DNA of 64,000 nucleotides from Hesseltinella vesiculosa (Eukaryota > Mucoromycota > Mucoromycetes > Mucorales > Cunninghamellaceae), in NCBI GenBank assembly GCA_002104935.1, contig MCGT01000009.1, positions 310,001 through 374,000 on the forward strand. The letters are read 5' to 3'. Shown piece after piece: positions 1 to 12,368 of the stretch (the first letter of the stretch is position 1; each line of letters starts with the position of its first letter). Under the pieces are notes generated by a model. The model was given only the letters and a program-made list of their open reading frames with translations, ran no database searches and was not told where the DNA came from. Position numbers and translations under genes: made by a program.

Positions 1-386
1 CTGAAACTGCCAAATCTGTTCATAAGTTTTGATCGACGTTTTTTAGCAACTACCGCCAAGTCGACCATTTCTACTTAAACCCGGGCAAGGTCAAGGTAAA
101 AGAGGGCAAGGAGAAACTTGATCTCATAGAAAGAAGAAAAAAAGTAAAACCGAGATGGAATGGCTGCAGCGCGCTTTTCAAAGTGGACCGTCCCTTCAGG
201 CTCCGTTTTTTGGCTGTGATCGAAGGGGAAAAAAAAACTTCCAAAGGCTATTATAAAAAGGGGAAACATCACTTTCAATCATTTCATTTCATTTTGCCCC
301 TCTCTTTCTCTTTCTTTTTTTCTTTCTGCCACCGCTTCTTTCTCCTGTCGTTTTTTACTAGACTCGTGCGTCAGTTGAAAAGAGCC
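1..386. other. 5' edge and promoter region
   Basis: No gene is supported here. The stretch is T/C-rich towards its right end (about 290-355), as in the 5' leaders of other genes in this window, and probably holds the promoter and leader of the gene starting at 387. Confidence 0.4.
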
Positions 387-1486
387 ATGATCATGTCACA
401 TCCACCCAACGACCAATGGAACGTATCTCCCTCCATCGAAGACATGTCGTGCTTATTTGACGCCGATTTACTTTCCCTGTACAAAGCACAGAATGCAATG
501 GCTCGAATGGTAAGCATTGCAATGTTTTGATCTTGTGACCAGTTGGGCTCATTTACTCTTTCCGTTGTCAGCCTGCAAGCTCTTCAAACCCAGCTCATAC
601 CTCCCAAACCTACCCAGCCAACCAAGGTAAGCAGCGGTGGTAGCCGAGGTGAAAAAAAAAAAAAAAAGGCTGATATCTTTTCATTAGCTCAATCATACCC
701 AGAATGGGTGGCTCCCAACGTTGACGACCCTCTGGTCAACCAAGACTTCCAAGTCTTCCCAAATACCTTGTCGGCCCAGTCGCGCGCGACCGCTAGCCAA
801 GTAGGACCAAACAACCTGTACCACCAAGGCGATGATTTGTTTTTGGCCTCAGACTTTACTGGCTTCAGCATCTGCTCGTCTCCTCCTGACTCCATTGCTT
901 CCAACGAACCTGCAGAACATGCAACTCCCGAGATATCGTCAAGCTCTCACCATGGGCGGTCTTCATCCATGTACACAGTCTCAAGCCCGGCTCTGAACAG
1001 CAGCAATAGCGGGGCGGGAAAGCAGCGGCAAAACGAAGGAACTCGGTCACGTCCTTGCCTGGATTTTCACCTGACACTCATGTAATGCGCTGGGCTGCAG
1101 TAAAGAAGAAGCCATCTCCGCGAAAGCAGCCTGCCCAGGCACGGATGAAGAAAAAACCGACGTTGGAACCAAAGCAGCCTCTCGACCACCATGCGGTCAT
1201 GGGTGCATTGCGTGCAAAGTTGCTTGGACTTCCTCTACCAGGCCCAAGGACCTCTCAGCCTTCCTCCAATGACCCCTTGGTCGAGTCATCAAATGGTAGT
1301 CAACCCCACCTTGCCGATATCCTGATGAGTAGCTCAGATGCCATCTCTCCCCCATCTTCCTCCCCTTCTTCATCATCATCACCATTCTCTACTTCATCGC
1401 CTCGAGCCCCTCCTGTAAATACACATCCAACGACCGGCATCCTCTATTTGGACATCAAACAAAGCAATAAAGGGTCCATGTCATAG
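387..1486 (+). CDS. Ser/Pro-rich hypothetical protein, 4 exons
   Basis: Unrecognised protein of about 308 residues. Exons 387-509, 572-626, 688-1050 and 1101-1486 join in phase (927 nt) across GT-AG introns of 50-62 nt. The N-terminus (SIEDMSCLFDADLLSLYKAQ) looks helical and is the part most likely to be conserved. The middle is polar and Ser/Asn-rich. The exon 3/4 junction creates a Lys-rich stretch (KKKPSPRKQP, then MKKKP) that could act as a nuclear localisation signal. The C-terminal third is Ser/Pro-rich with a run of about 20 serines and prolines. No catalytic motif, signal peptide or membrane segment is visible. The composition would suit a disordered regulatory protein, but that is inference only. 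The start at 387 is the first ATG in frame; 393 is an alternative. Confidence 0.6.
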
Positions 1487-1536
1487 CATTATTTTTTTTT
1501 TTTTTTGATAAACAAGGGCCAGGCGAGAGCCCTTTT

Positions 1537-3447
1537 TCACAATCGAGGCACTAGTCGGCGGCTGAGGCCGGCAGCGACAAAGGCACAGCAGGCACCGAAA
1601 CAGAGCACAATGGCCACGCCTTGGACGTCATCGATGTCCGAGCTAGCTTCACCCCCTACCACCGTCTTGTGGCGGATCCAAAAGATCAAGGCAGCAATGC
1701 CAGCGACGACAAACTGAGGCAGGACAATAAAAGTGTTCAGAATGCCCAGAGCAATACCCACATCCATCGTCACGACTGGCGGCGGAGACTGGGGTATGGG
1801 TAATGATGGACCGGAGCGGGATCCTTGACTGTCGTTGGGTGAGAGCGGCGATGCTGGCTTGCTTGTGCCGTAGCCCAATCGAGGTGTGGCACCGGTGTCG
1901 TTATCACCGATCGTCTTGTCTTGGATAACCAGACCATCCGGTCTGTCTCCATCGTCCTTTTTGGCTTGCATTTTCAAATAATCACTGGTCAAGGCAAACG
2001 GAATCCACATGGCAGTCGCCCAACTGACCCCCAGCAAACTGATAATCACTGTGGCCGCGGTTACCGACCGAACCCAATAAGCACCGATCAAACTTGCACC
2101 AAATACGACATGTGACAGACCAAAGATGGTTTCAAGGCTAACAAGACCTCGGTAGGTCAGGCTTGGAAGCACTGTGCCTGCGATGGCAGATGTGATGGCA
2201 TACATCAATAAAGCAAACGAACCAGCCCGAGTCCCTTGTTCCCAGTCGCTATCATCATGTCGTCCATGCTCTTGATAATAAAGCCCAGCGACCCACGTCG
2301 AGCTATGGAAGAAGAAAAAAGAAGGTTCATTGACCGTGTTGGTTCGGAGAGGGGACGGGACCTGTAGAATAGAAAGGGAAACCAGCCCATCCAAGCAAAA
2401 AACTGAACTTGGCACAGCCGCTGCATGGACATTGGTAGGTTGCGGATGCAGCGAATGATATAGCGGATAATGTCACGTACAGGCATTCTATAAAAAGATT
2501 GGAACTCGGTTCTCTTTTTTTTTCTTCTTTTCTTTACCTTTGCTGAAGCTGCTGGTCAAGGGGTGAACCTGGGGTTTCATGGGTAGAGATACAAGTGACA
2601 AGCATAGAGATGACAAAGACAACAATGCCGATGGAGCAAAGACCTTGCATTTGAGTTTTCCCTAAGAAGGCCAAGTAACGCACGAGATCGAGGTAGCCGA
2701 TAAAATAGCCAAACACGTTTGTGAGATTTTGCATGTTGCTGGCAAAGGCATTGGCGACATCTTGATGTTGCGCTTGAAAGGTGTCCAAAATCAGGGACCT
2801 ACAGGACGCCTGCACCGCATTCAATGAGAAATCAAGGACATAAAATGCCACAATAGCTATGCCAATCGACCAAGATGGCGTCTATTTCATGACGGTGAGT
2901 TGACTTTATGCCCTATTTTTTTCCAGCAATGGCGGGCTTACGCGTTGTGCTGACACCAAGGCGCCAGCTATTTCTTTGCAGTAGGCAATACAGACCAGGG
3001 ACAAAAGGACAAGGACGCTGCCGCCAATAATAAAAGGCCTTCTTTTCCCCAAACGAAAGTGGGATCGATCAGAGATAGCGCCAATCACTGGCTGGACTAG
3101 CAGGCCTGTCCCATTCAATGAACAGTGTGTGTCAGCCTGTGACTTTTGTGTTTCACGTTGTTTTACCTGAGAGCGGTCCAGCAAGCCAGACGAGGGCAGT
3201 CACTTCCTTGGATACGTTCATAGATAAGAGATAAGGTGTCCCATACTACACAAAGGGAAGTTGGATTCATTAGCTACGGGTGATGTCATTCCTTCACGTC
3301 ATCACCCCCAGTTCGACCGTCCCTGAAGTTGAAAAGCAATAAGCGGGCATGTAGGCATTTTGACATTGGATGATGCTTACAAGTGAATTGGATGCCGATC
3401 ATACAAAAGGTGCTCAAGAGCACCCTCCATAATGGTAACGTGGTCAT
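1537..3447 (-). CDS. Sucrose/alpha-glucoside H+ symporter (GPH/SUT family)
   Basis: Plasma-membrane sugar:proton symporter of the glycoside-pentoside-hexuronide/SUT type, like fission yeast Sut1. Seven exons (3381-3447, 3306-3322, 3167-3245, 2942-3105, 2538-2881, 2362-2487, 1537-2302) give 1563 nt, 520 residues. Family signatures: GIQFT then WTVELG across a 17-nt microexon, YGTPYLLS, LVWLAGPLSG, the loop PVIGAISDRS, and the RRPFIIGG motif after TM3. Several hydrophobic helices follow, with a long polar loop (about residues 380-430) before the last two helices, as in other fungal members. The ATG at 3445-3447 places the first helix immediately (LWRVLLSTFCMIG). It is divergently arranged with the chitin synthase, about 1.3 kb away. 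The exact substrate (sucrose, maltose) cannot be read from sequence. Confidence 0.88.
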
Positions 3448-4773
3448 GTCAATGTAAATTAATACGAGGACGCAGGTTGAGAAAGAAAAGAAACAGAAAA
3501 AAAAGGGGGGCGGACATTCCCAAGATTCTCCTTTTTTGGGTGCTGGCGTGGACCGTGGATCCACGCTGGTGAATGCCTTACGAGGCCAGTTCAATTTTTT
3601 CATGAAATTTCTCGTTGACAATCATTACGGAAATGGTTATATGTTATGCGTCTTTGCTACCTTCACCATACCATTCACCAAATCAAGAAATGGCCGCAGG
3701 AAGCCCAGAGGCTCGGGAGGGCGGAAGATGCAAAAACAGGTGCAAAGTGTTTTTTTATTTACTCTTTGACGTACAGCTATAACCACGTGAGGATGACGAT
3801 TGAAACAAAAAGAAGCGGTGCAGCAAAACAAATGGTGGTTTTTTTTAGGTGAGCCAAAAATAACCACGTTTTCATCTTTTCATGGGATGCGGCGATGTAA
3901 AAAAAGTGAGGATGGAAAAGATCAACGTTGTGCATATGCAACCATTGTGTCACCTTTTGTCAAAATAAAAACTTGTCCATTTCCTGGATAATACATTGTT
4001 CCCTGATTATCGTCACATCAACATAAGTTTAGGATGAAGACGTCGTAGGCTTCAAGGGATGCGTCGTTGGCGGTGCGTCGACCCGAATCCCCGAGGCTGA
4101 TTTCTAATTGGATGCTGAGAGGTTTCAGCTATTTTCGAAAATGAAAAAAAAAGGGTGTTCCAAAAGCTGGGTCTGTGCGACTCCATTTGAATAGCTTGAG
4201 TTCTTATTTATTTCATTTTTTGAGTATCTCCCTTCTTTCAGATTGACATACTTTGTAGGTTGGTGCAAGTGAGAGTCCTCATTTTTGAAAAGGTAAAAAA
4301 TGCTCCTTAAAGAAATAAAAAGAAACCCCTTTTTTTTAAAAAAAAAAAAATAAAAGAAAAAAAAAACTGCTTATCCTAGCCAATCATCATCGAGGATCCG
4401 TCCCCATTGGCAGAGATGCAAAAAAGGAGACAACGGGTTTGCCCAAAAAATCTGCTGAGCGTCATGCCAAGTTCGTTCGCCTGTTCAATTGAGAAAATAA
4501 AAAGTCCTCAGCAATGCGAAGCTGTTTTGAACAAGATGTGCTAGGTTTCATTTATTTTTGACTGAGAACAACAATCCGAATGCACATCATCGCCCCCCAA
4601 ATCGAAAAGAAAAAAAAAACAAAAAAAAATAACCCTCCACCAAAAAGACACTTCCTTTTCCCCTTTTCTTTTTCTTTGTTTGAACCTCCTTAATTTTTTT
4701 CGTGGGATCATCTTTTTTTTCACTTCTTTTACTTTATATCATCGCCTCTTCTTATCATTTACCCTTGCACCAA
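3448..4773. promoter_or_regulatory. Divergent intergenic region, symporter/chitin synthase
   Basis: About 1.3 kb between two divergent genes. It has no supported coding sequence. A- and T-homopolymer tracts are frequent (4321-4375, 4609-4630, 4700-4735), and a C/T-rich leader precedes the chitin synthase ATG. No specific regulatory site was recognised. Confidence 0.4.
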
Positions 4774-7700
4774 ATGATTCCATCTGGTCGGCGAGAAAGC
4801 TCGGCCGGCATGGTTCAACCTTCCGTCTCTCGAACACGATCTTTATCACGCCCCGAACGTCAACGACCTCGTCAAGGCATCCTTCGATCCACCACCTTGA
4901 CTTCTTCTTCCTCCCAATACCAACGGCACCCAGCCTACCGACGTACCAACCTGCCGCCCGATGGACGCCAATACTATCAACCAGCTCAGCAAGACAGCCC
5001 CCTGCAACAACCACGGGTCCACCAGCCATTACCCGACCAACTCGCCCGCCAGTTGTCCAAGCAGAGAAAAAACCTGATTAGAAAGCAGCAACACTCTTAT
5101 CTACGTGATGAACCCGACATCAAAGAGGATTACATGGAAGAAAAACCGCAGTCTCAACCCTATGTCCCTCCAAGCCCCAAGGTCCGCCGGGGTTGGTGGG
5201 CTTGGTTCTCGTTTCTTTGCACTTGCTGCATCCCTAGCTGCTGTATTCGTATCTGCTTTGGAAAATCAAACCCTTCAATGCGCCAAGCTTGGAGAGAAAA
5301 GGTAATAAACCTCCCCCTCTTTTTTATTTGTACCACCAAGGCTCTGCCTTTCCAAAAAAAGACCGCTCAGCAAGTTCCTCTTTTCAAACCCAGATGACCT
5401 TGGTGTACATCATTATCTTCCTCTGCTTGGTATTGGCTTATATCACTTACGGGTTGACGCGCACTATTTGTCCTATCGATGAAGATTATTACCCTCACTC
5501 GTCTGTCTTGCCTAATGGCCAGCGCGTGCTCACTGACGTCAGCGGCGAATTCAACATGGTGCCTATTTTTGGCCAATTGTATGATTTGGATGCTGTGGTT
5601 GGCTTTTTCAACGAGAACAACCTGAACCTGACCGACCCATTTTACGATGGCGGTGTCGACCTAGGCCCCATCTTCGATGGCGACATCTTTGGTGACTGTG
5701 ACAACACTGCCTTGTCCTCTTCTGTAAATCCACGTGCTGATCCTTGTGTCCTGCATAGTGTTTATGGTAAACCACAACAAACACACACAAAAATAAAACG
5801 CATACTTACCTTTCCACTGCAAAACAGACAATTCCACTTTGAAAAAACCCGATGGAACGTGTCTTTCTTTGGCAAAGCTACAAGAGCAGACCTCCACCGA
5901 AGACTCTCTTACTTTCCAATGGGACGAATTTTACAACCCCATGCCCTACTCTAATAACATCCTGCTTGGGAACACCGGTAGGCAAACCGGAAAAAAACGA
6001 GCCCACCCCGCTGACTTTTTTTTTTTTTTTCAGTGGTGAATTTGACCCGCTATTTCAACGCTTACCCTAAATCGACGTTTGGTGGAAATGTGGACGAGGT
6101 GCTTCATAATGCTGTCAACCGTGATGCCTCTTATGGTCTGATGTACAACCACAATGGCCAAGGCTCCATGAACTGTCTTATTTCTCGCTACGCTGTCGGT
6201 GTTATGCAAACGGACTCTGGCGGCTGCATCGCGTCGAACATCGTCATGGATCTCTTTTTTGCCGTCATCCTTGTCATGATTTCCATCCGCTATTCCATGG
6301 CCCTGCTGTTTCAATGGGTCATCTCGCGCCGCTTGGTAAAAAAGGGCGGCCGATCCAATTGGTTATTTGCTTGGCGGTCCGTCCAAGGTGGCAACGACAA
6401 CCCTGCGAACCATATCCCTGGCCCATACAATAATTATTCCCTCAATTCCTCCAACATCAGCCAAGCCTACCAGCCTCCTCCTCGGCCCATGTCCATGCCT
6501 CGGTTCCCTTCACCTCGCTCCAGCTTTATCCATGCCAGTCATCAGAACAGCTTCTCATCCACCTCCTTGAATCGACTGCAGGTGCCAGGGATCACGCCAA
6601 GCACACCCGCTCCCTTGGACCCTGCCTCAGCCCAGCGCAATTACCCCGCTCATCATCTCCAACCCTCTTCCTCTTCCTTCACAAGCTCCATTTCATCAGC
6701 CCAAGTCAGCACCCTTGGTCCCCACCTCCATTCAGATGCTTCCTATCCCCACCCGGTGCCGTCCGACATTGTGGAAACCGAGCTGTACACCTGCTTGCTT
6801 GTCACATGTTACTCGGAAGGAGAAGAAGGCATCCGCATCACCTTGGACAGTCTAGCAAATACAACCTATTCAGCCAAGCACAAGGCAAGTGGACAGGTGT
6901 AAAAAAAAAAATGGCCCACGCCTTGGCTGACTCGTTTTGTTGGCTTATTATAGATTTTCTTCATTGTATGCGATGGTCTTATCACTGGTGCTGGCGAATC
7001 CAAATCCACTCCGGACATTGTGGTCGATATGATGGACTTTGACCCGGCCATGGCCAATCCTGCACCCGTGTCTTACCTTGCCATTGCCGACGGCGAAAAG
7101 CAATTAAACATGGCCAAAGTGGTAAGTCAACATGAAAGACCAACAAATGCATGCCGTCTCACCCGACACGTGATAGTATGCTGGTCATTACAAAGGGGTG
7201 CCTTGTGTTACCATTGTCAAGTGTGGCATTCCTGAGGAGGCCAATCAACCCAAACCTGGCAACCGTGGCAAACGTGATTCCCAGGTAACCACCGACACGC
7301 CAAACAAAAAAAAAAGGCTCACTCTTTTTTTTTACTGGGGGTCCGTCCAGCTCATTTTGATGTCCTTCTTTCAACGCATTCTTTTCAATGATCGCCTCTC
7401 GGAATTGGATTATGAAATCTTTTGGAAGACCTCTTCCTTGATGAACGGCGTGACCCCTGACAAATTCGAATTGATGTTGATGGTCGACGCTGACACAAAG
7501 GTCCTTCCTGATGCCCTCACCTACATGGTGGCTGCCATGGCGAATGATATCACCATAATGGGCCTCTGTGGGGAAACAAGAATCGCCAACAAGACTGCAT
7601 CATGTACGTGAAAGGGCGAAAAAAACAACAAAAATGCGGTCACCTCCCACACAACGAACAAGCTCTTCTCATTTTTTTTTTTTTTTTTTTACACAGGGGT

Positions 7701-8745
7701 GACGGCCATTCAAGTGTTTGAATATTACATCAATCATCATTATGCCAAGGCGTTTGAATCGATGTTTGGCATCGTCACCTGTTTACCCGGCTGCTTCAGT
7801 ATGTATCGCATCAAAGCACCAAAGAACGGTGCCTGGGTGCCTATCCTTGCCAACCCCGACGTCGTACTTCAATACAACGAAAATGTGGTCACCACCCTCC
7901 ACGAAAAGAACCTCCTGCTCTTGGGTGAAGATCGATTCCTTTCCACCCTCATGCTGCGCACCTTCCCCAAGCGGCAGATGATGTTTGTACCCCAGGCCAA
8001 ATGCAAAACCGTTGTGCCTGATGAATTCCGTGTGCTCCTTTCCCAGCGTCGACGATGGATCAACTCGACCGTGCACAATCTCATGGAGCTTGTGCTTGTC
8101 TCCGATCTCTGCGGCATCGGCTGCCTGTCCATGCAATTTTCCATCTTTGTGGATCTGATCAGTACGCTTGTGTTGCCTTGTGCCGTCATCATGACCATTT
8201 ATCTGGTCGTGTCGTCCATCGTCACTCAAAATCCTCAATGGCAGTCCATCGGCCTCTTGATTGCTGTGCTCGGTTTGCCTGGTGTTCTGATTGCCCTGAC
8301 CACATTCAAATTGATTTATATTGGCTGGATGATCAGTAAGTGGCATCACTGCATCCTTTTTTTTTTTTTTTTGTTGCATGCTCACTCACCCTCTTACCTT
8401 TTCCTCCTTGCCGTAGTTTACATCATTGCTATTCCTATCTGGAATTTCGTCCTTCCTGTGTACTCATTCTGGCACTTTGATGATTTTTCATGGGGGGCCA
8501 CTCGAGTTGTCGAAGGCGAAGGCAAAGCTGGCAACGTCCACGGTGACCGCCAAGGCGTGTTTGATTCCTCCCGTTTGGTCATGAAGAAATGGCATGAATG
8601 GGAAGCTCAGCGTCTTGGCCTATCAAAGCCATTCATGAAAGATCCTGCCATCCAACGCCCCCACTCATCCATCACCCTTGCTCACTCGCCCATGTCTTCT
8701 CACAGCACTCTCATGACGCCTCCTCTTCCTCCCCATCGATTCTAA
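4774..8745 (+). CDS. CHS: Chitin synthase, class IV type (Chs3-like)
   Basis: Processive GT2 enzyme polymerising GlcNAc from UDP-GlcNAc into cell-wall chitin at the plasma membrane. Nine exons (4774-5301, 5394-5766, 5828-5977, 6034-6884, 6954-7121, 7177-7284, 7351-7603, 7697-8335, 8417-8745) sum to 3399 nt, 1132 residues. The N-terminus is disordered and basic, followed by a Trp/Cys-rich patch ([12 protein letters not shown]) and a TM helix starting [12 protein letters not shown]. The catalytic part shows [39 protein letters not shown] and the QRRRW signature, then a C-terminal TM cluster. There is no myosin domain, unlike classes V/VII. Assignment to class IV rests on overall architecture. 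Intron 4 appears to use a GC donor (after 6884). A GT donor 12 nt downstream would add ASGQ in frame. Confidence 0.92.
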
Positions 8746-10710
8746 ACGCCATCCCCCCTTTTTTTAGCATGTACCTTTACCTCCATTACTAGATCATCTC
8801 TACTCTGCATACAAACGTATTTTGCTGTACGAATATTAAACTCTTTTACCAATGGGTGTCGATGATCCCAATCATGAAAACAGCAGATGAGAGGATGGAA
8901 AGAAAGGGTAGCTGTGTGAGCGACATTCGAAGGGTTCCCCTTATTCAAACGGCAGGCATCATTCGTAATGATGTTAAGAACAATTTCATAACGGAAAAGC
9001 TGGCAGTTGATTATTTAAAATCGAATTACTGCCTAAAAAAAAAAAGAGGTCAGCTTTGCGCTCGCGTTGATTCTGAAAAAAAAAAGAAATGCCAACACCA
9101 GAACGCTCATTTCGTGACGTGACACAAGGCGACCAGCGGAGATCATTTCTGACTAATCGGGGCACTTGGCTAAATAATCGGCGGCGGCCCGAATGAACCG
9201 ATCCACGACAGGATGACTTCCTCACTTTTCTTGACATGTTACGGCCATACGACGTTGAAAAATCCAGATCCCGTTCGATCTCTGCAGATAAGCAGCGTAC
9301 GGCTTGGTTAGTACTGCGGTGAGAGATCACGCGGGAATACCGAGTGCCGTAATTACTTTTTTGTTTTTTTAGCAAAAACAAAGTAGCACTACCCACATTC
9401 AGCTGTTTGGATTTTTTTTTTTTTTTTTTGCTCAGTGTTTCTGTCCATGGAGGCCAAAACACCCCCTCCAACAAATAGCCGCGGTTAGAGAAGATTGCAT
9501 GTTCCCAGCCAAAATCTGGCGGGAAGCCTTCTTCTTGCGAAACGTCCATCAGGGCTAAGTTTTTTTGCTCATCATGCCCTGTAGCCATGCCAAATTTGAA
9601 GACAATCGGGCAATATTTTATAAAGTAATGCTCGTCAGTCCCATCTTGTGCTACTCTGTCTTGCTTCACCTCCAGCTTGCCATCGAAGGATGTATCAAGG
9701 CCAATTTGTTCCCATGGCCATCACTCATCACTGACTGCCGGCATGCTGAGTTTCAAGCCGATCGGCGGAGGTTGATTTTGGCTTGATTTTCCTTTTTCGC
9801 TGTTTGAACGCTATTTTGCCGTTCTTCGTCGTTTTTGATGCTTTTTTAGCTGGGGGATCGGAGATTGTAGATCATGGTTCCTCCAACTTTGGCTGGGCAA
9901 CCTCGGTCAATCGACGTGATTTTTTCAGAATCATTGGTGCTTGTCGGTGTCTGTAGGCACACAAAATTTGATGTGGATCAATCCGTCCAATACAGATCTA
10001 CAACAGATTTTCAATTTTTCAAAATCCCTGAGGATACTCTGGTCATTTTTGATCGAAAACATTGGGAGCCAAATGTGCACCAAAAATGAAGCTCTCACCG
10101 AACTACATCAAATGTTGCATGACACTTGTATATGAGAAGACCCGTTCACAGCTAAGCTTTCAGACATCTACAGTAATTTTCTGCTGAGCTACACAGGAAC
10201 AAAAATATGCCTGCTCAGCCAAAATCTGGCTGGAGGGGAGGGAATGCAGCGAACGATGCCAAAGACTGGCTCATCAGATGGACGCGTAATTTTGTATGGC
10301 AGTAGTAAGTGATGGGCAACAATGAAGGGCAAAATGCCAGCCGTGTTTGATCACGAGATGGAGAACTGGAGATAAAGCAAGAGGCACGCTCTTCAGCCAA
10401 GCTAAACCAATCAGGTGCCCCATCAGAGTCGGCCCGTTCATTTCAGGCAGGTGATTCCCAGAACGATTGAGCTCGAGCTACAGTGAGAAAGACGCATTAG
10501 GCAATGGCAAAAGGGCATGGCCCATTCAAAATGGCCGAAATGCCCAGGCATTATGCACCAGAGCGGATGCAATGGCCAGAGGGCATGGCTATTGTTGAGT
10601 AGCCTGTTTTGGCGCACGCCGACATTTGCGGAATGAAAAAAAGTTTCCCGCATTGCGATTTTTGGTCCTCTCTGCTTTTTCTTTACTTTTTTTTTTTTCC
10701 AAGCTATAAA
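8746..10710. repeat. Gene-free region with degenerate dispersed-repeat fragments
   Basis: No intact gene is supported; both strands show only short frames. Recurring motifs mark old repeats: AGCCAAAATCTGGC near 9510 and 10215; a CCAAATTTGAAG-type motif near 9590; and at 9885-9988 a block TTGGCTGGGCAACC followed by TGATTTTTTCAG and ACACAAAATTTGATGTGGAT. The last block recurs, inverted and diverged, near 51.4 and 52.7 kb, so it belongs to a family dispersed in this genome. The final part (about 10,600-10,710) is T-rich and is probably the promoter of the next gene. Confidence 0.55.
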
Positions 10711-12037
10711 ATGAGCGATACAGTACCCACCAAGTTGACGCCAGAGTCTGATGAAACAAAGACGACGGAACAAACGAATGCAGCTACCAGCCCAGTAGTA
10801 AACGATTCTGCCATGCCTGAGACTGCAGACGACCAGGAGGATAACGTCGAGGCGGATGAAGACCCAGCGGTAAAAACGTTGCGAGATGCTTTCCCCGACT
10901 TGGATGTGGATATCATCAAAGCCATCTTGGCTACCCATGACGGAAATGTAGAGCTATCCTTCGAAGCCTTGCTGGCCATGTCTGACCCTGATTATCAGAC
11001 GACACCTGGAGCCAATGATGACCTCTTGGCAAAGTCGCAGCAAGAAAAAGATGACGAGCTCTTGGCACGCCAGCTTGCCCAGGAATATGACCAACAATTG
11101 CGTCAGCAAGACCAACAGCGCCATCAAGATAGCGGCCCTGCCTTCAATTTCCAAGGTAAGGGAGAGAGAGATTCAAGCTAGGCTTTTTTTTTTTTTGTCA
11201 CTCTAACATTGTCGTTGACATCTGACTCGGCCATTTTATACTACGATAGAAGAACTGCCTGTCATCAAGGAACGTGTCATAGAGGCAGGCGCTGGTAAGT
11301 GGGTGAGAAAAATAAAGGCGATGATGTACCTTTGGTTGCACCAGGGCTCCTGACCTTTTCTTATCTCATTTTGCTAGCCGCCAAAAAGAAAATTCTCGGA
11401 TTTTACAACTCCTTTATGGAGCAAGCTACTGCTTCGGAAGGATCTTCTACACAACAACAGTAAGTGCTGGAAAAAGAATCATATACGCCATGCTCATACC
11501 AGCCTTTAGACGATATCCAAGTGGCGAGCACTCGTTAAGCAACGACCTCTCCAGTATGCATATCTCATCTCCAGGTGGCCCCGGAAAGCCTCAAGTGGAA
11601 GATGATGCGGCTTTTGCTAGACGGTTGGCAATGGAAGATGCCCAATTGGAAAGGCTAGGTAGCAACCAATGGATGCAACAGGAAGCAAGGCAACTCACCT
11701 TTTTTTCTTCCCGCCAGCAGCCCAGAGACGACGACAGCAAGATCAACCTAATCAGGAGAACAATGCAGCCCCAGCTACCCGTCCCAGCCGAATAGAGACC
11801 GTGGAAGAAAATGAAGGTAGCAGCGATCTAAAAGTGAAGAAGCTAGGAGCTAACAATTTACCCTTTTTAGTCACCTTTACCTCTCCAGGACATGACCTTG
11901 ACCATGGCTATACCGTTCAAAATGAAATCACTCTAGGTAATACGCATGTTTGCCCGCTTCGATGCGCAACACCAGTTGCTTACTCTTTTTTTTTTTTTTT
12001 TTGGCCTTAAATAGATAAACCAAAAAAGAAGGAATAA
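10711..12037 (+). CDS. CUE-domain ubiquitin-binding protein (Cue5/Don1-like)
   Basis: Seven exons (10711-11155, 11250-11294, 11378-11459, 11510-11658, 11718-11816, 11871-11936, 12015-12037) sum to 909 nt, 302 residues. An acidic N-terminus is followed by a CUE domain at about residues 52-92: AVKTLRDAFPDLD, then ATHDGNVELSFEALLAM. This carries the FP and terminal LL-type contacts known to bind ubiquitin. A Gln-rich coiled segment (QLAQEYDQQLRQQDQQ) follows. The region around AAKKKILGFYNSFMEQ and the ARRLAMEDAQLE repeat resemble fungal Cue5, an adaptor linking ubiquitinated cargo to Atg8 in selective autophagy. That role is family knowledge; an Atg8-interacting motif was not pinned down. The protein ends KPKKKE. 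A TATA-like ctataaaa lies directly before the ATG. Confidence 0.82.
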
Positions 12038-12368
12038 ACCTCACAAGAACTATTTTAACGCCATCAATCATGCAGGTGGACGGCGGTCAACCAAAACCGA
12101 CACTGTCCTAACAGTTGTCTCTTTAAACAATGAATGGTAAATAGACATCGTGTACATTGATAGAGGAAATCTTTCAGCTGTACGAAGAAAACTGCACAAG
12201 AGTCTAGTGGACAGTCGACATTGACACCCAAATGAAGAAGTGCTGAACGGGCGGTGATTGAAAAAAGAAAACAAGCCACCACCTACCACTTTTTTTTTCT
12301 ACTCTCCTTTTCTTTCTTTTTTCTTTTTTTTTTTTTTTTTTTGTACATTGACTTGATTCCAATCGACC
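12038..12368. other. Short intergenic region, Cue5-like to RPA135
   Basis: About 330 bp. It contains a pyrimidine-rich tract with long T-runs (12290-12345) just upstream of the RPA135 ATG and nothing else recognisable. Confidence 0.4.

Noticed and set aside
8986..9669. Minus-strand open frame of 227 codons between chitin synthase and the Cue5-like gene
   Set aside because: It contains homopolymer-encoded Lys and Phe runs, no family signal, and overlaps the dispersed-repeat motifs.
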